A stretch of DNA of 18,569 nucleotides. It comes from Calditrichota bacterium (GTDB lineage: Bacteria; Zixibacteria; MSB-5A5; GN15; FEB-12). The DNA is taken from contig QQUK01000224.1 in assembly GCA_008501655.1 (NCBI GenBank), forward strand, positions 1 through 18,569. The letters are read 5' to 3'. Each line of letters starts with the position of its first letter. The first letter of the stretch is position 1. This document shows, piece after piece, positions 15,059-18,569 of the stretch. Both the position numbers and the translations under genes were made by a program. Under the pieces are notes generated by a model. It saw nothing but the letters and a program-made list of their open reading frames with translations, searched no databases and had not been told where the DNA came from.

Positions 15059-17659
15059 ATGAAACTGTTAAAACCGTCAGTTTTCTTATTTACTATCTTT
15101 TGTTGTATCATTTCATGGCTACCAGGTTTTGGTCAGCATCGACTGATAGATAAATTACCTGATGAAGATATACGGCTATTTAATATCGGGACAAATTTAA
15201 AATCTCCTGAAGACACCTCATATTGCTCATTGTATTCAGATTATGACAATATAATGTATCCCTGGAAATGCCCTCAACCGGACTATGGTGATGATATCTA
15301 TGCTCAACGGTTCGATGGCATCTACAATAAGAGATTATCTTCTGCAGAACTTCTGCTTTATGACAATGGAAATCCGGAGGTATTTTATGATTCCGGTTTT
15401 TATCTGATAGTTTTTGATGTCGCTCCAAATGGAAAGCCTGGGAATGAACTTATGCGTTACAAGGTACCGGCTGGTGATATCATTTTATATCCTGATACGA
15501 TGATTGTAAATTTTTACGATTCAACTATTATCGCTTCCGATCTGTTCATCGGTGTTCAGGGTGTTGAAAACGCTCCCGGTTATATATTGTTGATTTCTTC
15601 GGATGATGATCCATCCGGAGAGATCCGTTCCTATTCCCGCTGGACTCAGCCGGACACATCATGGGTCAGTATCGAAGAAGGCTGGGGGATAAATGTTAAT
15701 TTCAGTCTCTCAGCAAACTTCTGTTTTAACCCAAGAACAATCAGAGTACCGGAAGATTTTCCAAACATCAAATCAGCTGTATTTGCAGCGACTGAAGGGG
15801 ATACAGTTTTAGTTAATAATGGAACGTATTACGGAACAGATAACTTTGGAATGTCAATCGGGTACGAAAGCGTAATAATAAAATCGGTAAACGGTCCGGC
15901 ATATACTACTATCAATGCACAGGGTTATGCGGGATATAGTTTTATTTCATTTTACGGTTCTACCCCGACTTATCAATTATTTGCTGAAATAGATGGGTTT
16001 ACTTTTAGAAATTTTCAGGATAATACAGTTATAGATTTTAGTAATAATTATGCAGTGTTAAAAAATTCTGTATTCTACGATAACAGTATTTCTTACGGTT
16101 CAACAGTCTGTGTAGGTGGTGCTGATGAGATATTTAATTGTACTTTTTTCAATAATACAGGGGATGGTTCCAGTACAATTGTAGAAACCGGTTCTTATGG
16201 GGTTATAGAAAATACAATCTTTGCATATTCCGTAGGTGCTAAAGCAATCGCTCATTACCCAACAGGTATAATTGATATTGGATGTACTAATATTTATGGT
16301 AATGAAGGCGGAGATTGGATTGACAATATCAAAGACAATCTTCAAGCAAACGGAAACATATCAGTCGACCCGATGTTCTGCGATACAAATGCTAATCGTA
16401 ATTTGCATATTAACGAAGGTTCTTTTTGCAATCCTCTGCACCCCTTAAACAGTTGCGGTGAATTGATTGGTTATTATGACGTCAACTGCACCGGATGTAC
16501 CGACACTGATATTGACGGAATTTGCAATGAAACCGATAATTGTCTGTCAAATTATAATCCACTCCAGGAAGATTCCGATTTCGATTTTACCGGTGATGTC
16601 TGTGATTTCTGCCCGTATGATGAATTCGATGATGCCGATGGTGATGGTTTTTGTGCTGATATAGACAATTGCCCGACAATATACAATCCATTACAATCAG
16701 ACCCTGATGGAGATCTGATCGGTTCTCTCTGTGATTTATGTCCGGATGTTTATGATCCCGAACAGCTCGATTTGGATGAAGACGGTCTCGGTGATGCCTG
16801 CGAGGATTGTCCCGATGATCCCGATAACGATTTAGATGCTGATGGTTTCTGTCTGCTCGATGACAACTGCCCGACAACATACAATCCGAATCAAACTGAT
16901 ATAGATGCTGATGGTGTAGGCGATCTCTGCGATAACTGTCCGACTGTGTACGATCCTACTTTAGCCGATGCCGATAATGATGGTATTGGTGATTTATGTG
17001 ACGAATGTACCGACACCGATAATGACGGGTTCGGAAATCCCGGCTATCCGTTGAATAGTTGCCCCGAAGATAATTGTCCGGGCATTTCTAATCCTTTGCA
17101 GGAAGATTATGATCTTGACGGTGAGGGTGATGTTTGTGATGGATGTGTTGATACCGATAACGATGGTTACGGGAATCCCGGATTTACAAACCCGTTATGC
17201 CCGATCAGCTTCAGTATCGACAATTGCCCGAACATCTATAACCCGGACCAACTCGACTCGGATTTTGATTCTATCGGGGATTCATGTGATAACTGTCCGA
17301 CTGTAACAAACTATTATCAAAATGATAATGATTCCGATTTAATAGGTAATCTCTGTGATAATTGTATTGATTTAGCCAACCCTGATCAGATAGATACCGA
17401 CAATGACGGACGGGGTGATGCCTGTGATGGGTGCTGTCTCTGGCTGCGTGGTAATGTAGATAATGACCCTAACGATTATGTAGACATTGCAGACTTAGTT
17501 TATTTTGTAAATTATTCCTTCGGCAATCCTCAGGGTCCGGCACCGGTCTGTATTGATGAAGCAAATGTTGATAATATCGCCGGCTTGGACATTGCCGATA
17601 TTGTCTTTTTAGCAAGATTTATGTTCTCAAATGGTGAAACACCGGTAGTCTGCCCGTAA
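15059..17659 (+). CDS. Secreted protein: beta-sandwich, right-handed beta-helix, TSP type-3 repeats, dockerin-like C-terminus
   Basis: An 866-residue exported protein. Residues 1-25 are a signal peptide (KLLK, hydrophobic 'FLFTIFCCIISWLPGF', cleavage probably near Q26). About 30-220 is a beta-rich region with no recognised family. About 226-450 begins 'TIRVPEDFPNIKSAVFAATEGDTVLVNNGTY', the classic entry to a pectate-lyase-like right-handed beta-helix, followed by N/F/V-rich rungs. About 480-792 is an Asp-rich array with nine long units of the form DNCPxxxNPxQxDxDxDGxGDxCD, plus short 'DTDNDGFGNPG' inserts: thrombospondin type-3 calcium repeats, disulfide-paired. Residues 797-866 hold two dockerin-like units, 'NVDNDPNDYVDIADLVYFV' and 'NVDNIAGLDIADIVFLARFMF'. 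The beta-helix suggests carbohydrate or surface binding, but I see no clear catalytic residues. No cohesin gene is visible. The start is supported by GGGAG 6 nt before the ATG. Confidence 0.9.
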   Translation: MKLLKPSVFLFTIFCCIISWLPGFGQHRLIDKLPDEDIRLFNIGTNLKSPEDTSYCSLYSDYDNIMYPWKCPQPDYGDDIYAQRFDGIYNKRLSSAELLLYDNGNPEVFYDSGFYLIVFDVAPNGKPGNELMRYKVPAGDIILYPDTMIVNFYDSTIIASDLFIGVQGVENAPGYILLISSDDDPSGEIRSYSRWTQPDTSWVSIEEGWGINVNFSLSANFCFNPRTIRVPEDFPNIKSAVFAATEGDTVLVNNGTYYGTDNFGMSIGYESVIIKSVNGPAYTTINAQGYAGYSFISFYGSTPTYQLFAEIDGFTFRNFQDNTVIDFSNNYAVLKNSVFYDNSISYGSTVCVGGADEIFNCTFFNNTGDGSSTIVETGSYGVIENTIFAYSVGAKAIAHYPTGIIDIGCTNIYGNEGGDWIDNIKDNLQANGNISVDPMFCDTNANRNLHINEGSFCNPLHPLNSCGELIGYYDVNCTGCTDTDIDGICNETDNCLSNYNPLQEDSDFDFTGDVCDFCPYDEFDDADGDGFCADIDNCPTIYNPLQSDPDGDLIGSLCDLCPDVYDPEQLDLDEDGLGDACEDCPDDPDNDLDADGFCLLDDNCPTTYNPNQTDIDADGVGDLCDNCPTVYDPTLADADNDGIGDLCDECTDTDNDGFGNPGYPLNSCPEDNCPGISNPLQEDYDLDGEGDVCDGCVDTDNDGYGNPGFTNPLCPISFSIDNCPNIYNPDQLDSDFDSIGDSCDNCPTVTNYYQNDNDSDLIGNLCDNCIDLANPDQIDTDNDGRGDACDGCCLWLRGNVDNDPNDYVDIADLVYFVNYSFGNPQGPAPVCIDEANVDNIAGLDIADIVFLARFMFSNGETPVVCP

Positions 17660-17829
17660 TTTTTCTTATATAGACACTAATTTTCCCTGATCTATATTAT
17701 TCCTCAAAACAGGTATGCCTTTTGCTTTTATAGGAGGCAGAATAAGATAACAAGCTGATAAACAGTTAGTTATGTATCAGCATTGGAGATGAAATTAGCT
17801 TATCTGCAATCTGATTCGCAAGTTTATCA

Positions 17830-17841
17830 GCATAATTATGC
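17830..17841. promoter_or_regulatory. Perfect 12-bp palindrome next to a TTGACA hexamer, possible operator
   Basis: GCATAATTATGC is its own reverse complement and lies 47 nt before the ATG at 17888, just upstream of a consensus TTGACA (17846-17851). The -10 that would pair with this TTGACA is poor (TAAACA after 17 nt) and would leave almost no leader, so the site may be a regulator target or chance in AT-rich DNA. Nothing else stands out in the gap 17660-17887. Confidence 0.25.
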
Positions 17842-17876
17842 AGTTTTGACACATTTGAACACAAGAACTAAACAAC

Positions 17877-17881
17877 AGAGG
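17877..17881 (+). promoter_or_regulatory. Ribosome binding site deciding the start of the OmpA-like gene
   Basis: AGAGG lies 6 nt before ATG 17888. The longer in-frame start at 17783 would put 35 polar residues in front of a textbook signal peptide and has only a GGAG abutting its ATG, so 17888 is preferred. Confidence 0.75.
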
Positions 17882-17887
17882 TTGTAT

Positions 17888-18508
17888 ATGAGAAAAATCG
17901 TACTTATCTGCTGCGCTGTTCTGCTTACCTTTTCGATGGTAACGGCGCAGGAAGTAGTTGTTACCGGATTCCCGCTTGGTGTTGGCCGGTCGATTGAGAA
18001 AGATTTTTTTAAACCATATTATGATGAATTAAAAAAAGTTGCGGATACTCTGAAAAAATATCCGCTTGCTGAAGTTATCATAACAGGTGGTGCTGATGGG
18101 GAAACATTTCAGGTTCATGATAACACCCGGAACCCGGCGTTAGCTTTAGGGCGTGCGCATGTTCTGATGAACTATCTGAAAAGTGAATTTAATGTCAACC
18201 CGATCCAGATTATCATTAACTCCGAAGAGCTGCAGGTTAAAGGCCCCGAATCAAGATATGCATCGGTTCGTGTTTCCCGAGAACTTTCAGATCGGGTAAG
18301 AGTAATCGAAGATAAACAGGATTTATCACCTCTCATATCACGAATTGAACAGCTTGAACAAAGACCGCCGGTTGAAAAACAGATAACCGAAGTTAAGCCT
18401 GTTACTGAGATCTCCGATTTCTTTGGAATTAAAATTATGGGCGGTATAACTTCATCCCCATATGGCGGGATGCCTTTTGTCGGTGCCGGCATGACCTGGA
18501 AAAAATAG
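17888..18508 (+). CDS. Exported OmpA-like protein, apparently cut short by an in-frame TAG
   Basis: The 206-residue product starts with a signal peptide ('MRKIVLICCAVLLTFSMVTA', cleavage probably after A20). About 24-131 resembles an OmpA-like periplasmic domain: 'ADTLKKYPLAEVIITGGADGE', then 'NPALALGRAHVLMNYLKSEF' in place of the usual N..LS..RA..V..yL block, then 'IIINSEELQVKGPESRYASVRV'. A short coiled-coil/proline linker follows ('LISRIEQLEQRPPVEKQI'). The last 30 residues, 'FFGIKIMGGITSSPYGG' and 'MPFVGAGMTWKK', read as the first two strands of an outer-membrane beta-barrel, far too few for a barrel. The frame continues open past TAG 18506-18508 with barrel-like residues to the window edge. 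The normal gene is therefore probably longer, and this copy is interrupted, read through, or miscalled by one base. Confidence 0.75.
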   Translation: MRKIVLICCAVLLTFSMVTAQEVVVTGFPLGVGRSIEKDFFKPYYDELKKVADTLKKYPLAEVIITGGADGETFQVHDNTRNPALALGRAHVLMNYLKSEFNVNPIQIIINSEELQVKGPESRYASVRVSRELSDRVRVIEDKQDLSPLISRIEQLEQRPPVEKQITEVKPVTEISDFFGIKIMGGITSSPYGGMPFVGAGMTWKK

Positions 18509-18569
18509 ATTTTTGTTGAAGCTGTCGCCGGATACTCACTCTGGTCATCAGACTATGACCATCCAACTC
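18509..18569 (+). other. In-frame continuation beyond the TAG, probable remainder of the OmpA-like/beta-barrel gene
   Basis: In the same frame as the gene ending at 18508, these bases have no stop and read 'IFVEAVAGYSLWSSDYDH...', an alternating hydrophobic/small pattern with an aromatic Tyr/Trp girdle typical of a transmembrane beta strand. It would pair naturally with the preceding 'PFVGAGMTWKK' strand. No ribosome site or start codon introduces it as a separate gene. The sequence ends before this can be followed. Confidence 0.55.

Noticed and set aside
16587..16880. His/Arg-rich 97-residue ORF on the minus strand
   Set aside because: It is the complement of the Asp/Gly-rich TSP3 repeat codons. 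The odd composition is a mirror of those repeats, with no ribosome site.
17754..17781. GCTGATA/TATCAGC inverted repeat as terminator of the TSP3 gene
   Set aside because: The stem is short with a 14-nt loop and no T-tract, and it is about 95 nt from the stop codon. It is not convincing as a terminator.
17783..17887. Longer N-terminus for the OmpA-like protein
   Set aside because: It would bury a standard signal peptide behind 35 polar residues. AGAGG 6 nt before ATG 17888 gives the better start.
18506..18508. Genome-wide reassignment of TAG
   Set aside because: TAG ends the first gene (547-549) and fbaB (618-620) at positions where homology or the following terminator shows a true stop.

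Overview
The window looks like a chromosomal segment from a Gram-negative-type bacterium of the FCB side of the tree, most likely Zixibacteria or a close relative. The main pointers are a large secreted protein (15059-17659) ending in thrombospondin type-3 calcium repeats plus a dockerin-like pair of 'NVDN...DIADLVYFV' repeats, a tail I associate with that lineage; an OmpA-like protein followed by beta-barrel-like strands; and a MacB/LolD-type ABC exporter with a large periplasmic domain. This placement is inference from protein style. There is no rRNA or other marker gene in the window.

Layout. 1-549 (+) is the 3' end of an unrecognised Ig/Fn3-like protein. It converges on the class I aldolase fbaB (618-1670, -) across a clear bidirectional terminator. 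1824-3970 (+) is a two-gene ABC-2 exporter (ATPase with a TTG start, then permease, 1-nt overlap). It converges, across a perfect 30-bp palindrome, on a leftward block: LolD/MacB-like ATPase (8673-7984), FtsX/MacB-like permease (7987-6446), S9-type alpha/beta hydrolase (6443-5595), and, after a gap holding its own promoter candidate, a POT-family peptide symporter (5475-4018).

The middle (8674-11018) is the unusual part. A very AT-rich DUF2971 gene (9071-9865, +) lies beside two intergenic clusters of hairpin-forming palindromes (8785-8999 and about 10711-10926). These look like REP-type dispersed repeats and suggest a site of genome plasticity. The second cluster separates the PASTA-domain membrane protein (10685-9879, -) from rsmB (12374-11019, -), which itself abuts a large radical SAM fusion protein (14885-12375, -). 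After a divergent AT-rich promoter region comes the secreted TSP3/dockerin-like protein. The window closes with an OmpA-like secreted protein (17888-18508) whose frame stays open and barrel-like beyond an in-frame TAG.

How the genes work together: fbaB serves central carbon metabolism; rsmB modifies 16S rRNA and its radical SAM neighbour is of unknown function; two ABC exporters and a POT importer handle envelope traffic; the two genes at the right end encode extracellular or outer-membrane proteins. Several leftward genes have sigma70-like promoter candidates with a shared TTGCCT -35 element and a short leader of about 30 nt. I found no tRNA, rRNA, CRISPR array, transposase, integrase or recognised defence system. 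The DUF2971 gene is the only candidate for a cargo-type gene.
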